A stretch of 5,900 nucleotides of DNA from assembly GCA_018263405.1 (NCBI GenBank), contig JAANXG010000112.1:1-5900 (forward strand). Direction: 5' to 3'. The translations under genes and the position numbers were made by a program. The DNA comes from Gammaproteobacteria bacterium. Its GTDB lineage: Bacteria; Pseudomonadota; Gammaproteobacteria; Arenicellales; JAANXG01. Below are positions 5,529 to 5,900 of this stretch, piece after piece (position 1 is the stretch's first letter; every line of letters begins with the position of its first letter). Below the pieces are notes generated by a model. It was not told the origin of the DNA. It did not search any database and saw only the letters and a list, made by a program, of their open reading frames with translations.

Positions 5529-5900
5529 TCAGGCGCCTGGGCGGGCAACGAGGTAATCATATTCTACGTCATCGATTACCGTCTCGATGAAGTCTCCCGG
5601 CTTGACCTTGGGTGCGGTAAGGACGATCGGCAGGTAATCCGCGCCCCGGGCGCGCCAAACGCCGGACCTGGAAACGCCGGAACGCTCACTTTCCACCAGG
5701 GCACGCACCGACGCGCCGATCCTGTTCCGCAAGACCTTGTTACGCACTTGCCTCCCGACGTACCTCAGTCGTTCAGCTCGCGATTTTCGAACTGGCACGG
5801 GAACCTGTCGATCGGCCGGAATACGGGCCGCGGGCGTCCCGTCTCGCTCGGAGTAGGGAAATACATGAGGATAAGCAATCTCCAGGGCCTCCACCATGCG
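5529..5900 (-). CDS. mtaB: tRNA t6A37 methylthiotransferase MtaB, 3' part (cut by window edge)
   Basis: The last 123 residues of a MiaB/RimO/MtaB-family radical SAM protein; the 5' end and the catalytic cysteines lie beyond the right edge. The segment HVFPYSERDGTPAAR followed by QVPVPVRKSRAERLR is the end of the radical SAM domain. In MtaB (YqeV) proteins it reads HVFPYS.R.GTPAARM, which sets this protein apart from MiaB and RimO. The last 60 or so residues form a degenerate RNA-binding TRAM-type beta domain (VRALVESERSG, DYLPIVL, PGDFIETVI). MtaB adds the methylthio group that turns t6A37 into ms2t6A37 in tRNAs reading ANN codons. The gene is followed after 68 nt by ndk. The family call is firm; the choice of MtaB over other MiaB-like groups is likely but made from the C-terminus only. 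Confidence 0.8.
   Translation of the reverse strand, partial: RMVEALEIAYPHVFPYSERDGTPAARIPADRQVPVPVRKSRAERLRYVGRQVRNKVLRNRIGASVRALVESERSGVSRSGVWRARGADYLPIVLTAPKVKPGDFIETVIDDVEYDYLVARPGA

Noticed and set aside
5530..5539. Perfect 10-bp palindrome CAGGCGCCTG at the mtaB stop
   Set aside because: It has no loop, is partly fixed by the last codons (Pro-Gly-Ala-stop), and has no T run. It is too short to call a terminator or operator.
1..5900. A novel defence, mobile or accessory system
   Set aside because: All eight genes belong to known core families in a familiar order. There are no direct-repeat arrays, transposase or integrase genes, tRNA attachment sites or sharp change in codon use.

Overview
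The window looks like a piece of core chromosome from a gammaproteobacterium outside the enterics. It is moderately GC-rich, and every gene I can support lies on the minus strand, so it reads right to left. The order is mtaB (3' end only), ndk, rlmN, pilF, rodZ, hisS, yfgM, bamB (5' end only). The run ndk-rlmN-pilF-rodZ-[ispG]-hisS-yfgM-bamB is a well known conserved block of Gammaproteobacteria. A pilF-type lipoprotein between rlmN and rodZ points to a Pseudomonas-like or purple-sulfur-like relative rather than Escherichia, where that gene is missing.

Layout in direction of transcription: 5900-5529 is the C-terminal part of a MiaB-like tRNA methylthiotransferase, most like MtaB. A 68-nt spacer leads to ndk (5460-5029), followed after 5 nt by rlmN (or overlapped by it if a TTG start is used). 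A 57-nt spacer precedes pilF (start best placed at 3874), which shares an ATGA with rodZ (3125-2322). Only 24 nt separate rodZ from hisS (2297-1014). A 61-nt spacer holding a nearly perfect 36-nt hairpin separates hisS from yfgM (952-320), and yfgM shares an ATGA with bamB (323 to beyond position 1). The tight spacing suggests one operon or a few overlapping transcripts. I see no convincing sigma-70 promoter and no intrinsic terminator with a U-tract. There is no stretch of 300 bases without a gene, and no RNA gene, mobile element or CRISPR array.

Functionally the block mixes RNA modification and tRNA charging (mtaB, rlmN, hisS), nucleotide balance (ndk), and cell-envelope work: type IV pilus secretin assembly (pilF), cell shape (rodZ), periplasmic protein traffic (yfgM) and outer-membrane protein assembly (bamB). 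I see no new defence or mobile system. The points that merit a second look are small: ispG is absent from its usual slot between rodZ and hisS; a long intergenic palindrome lies before yfgM with a possible alternative pairing to its ribosome binding site; a G9 tract in bamB would switch the gene off with a one-base change; and a T8 tract near the end of ndk lies in a position where a one-base slip would fuse Ndk in frame to RlmN.
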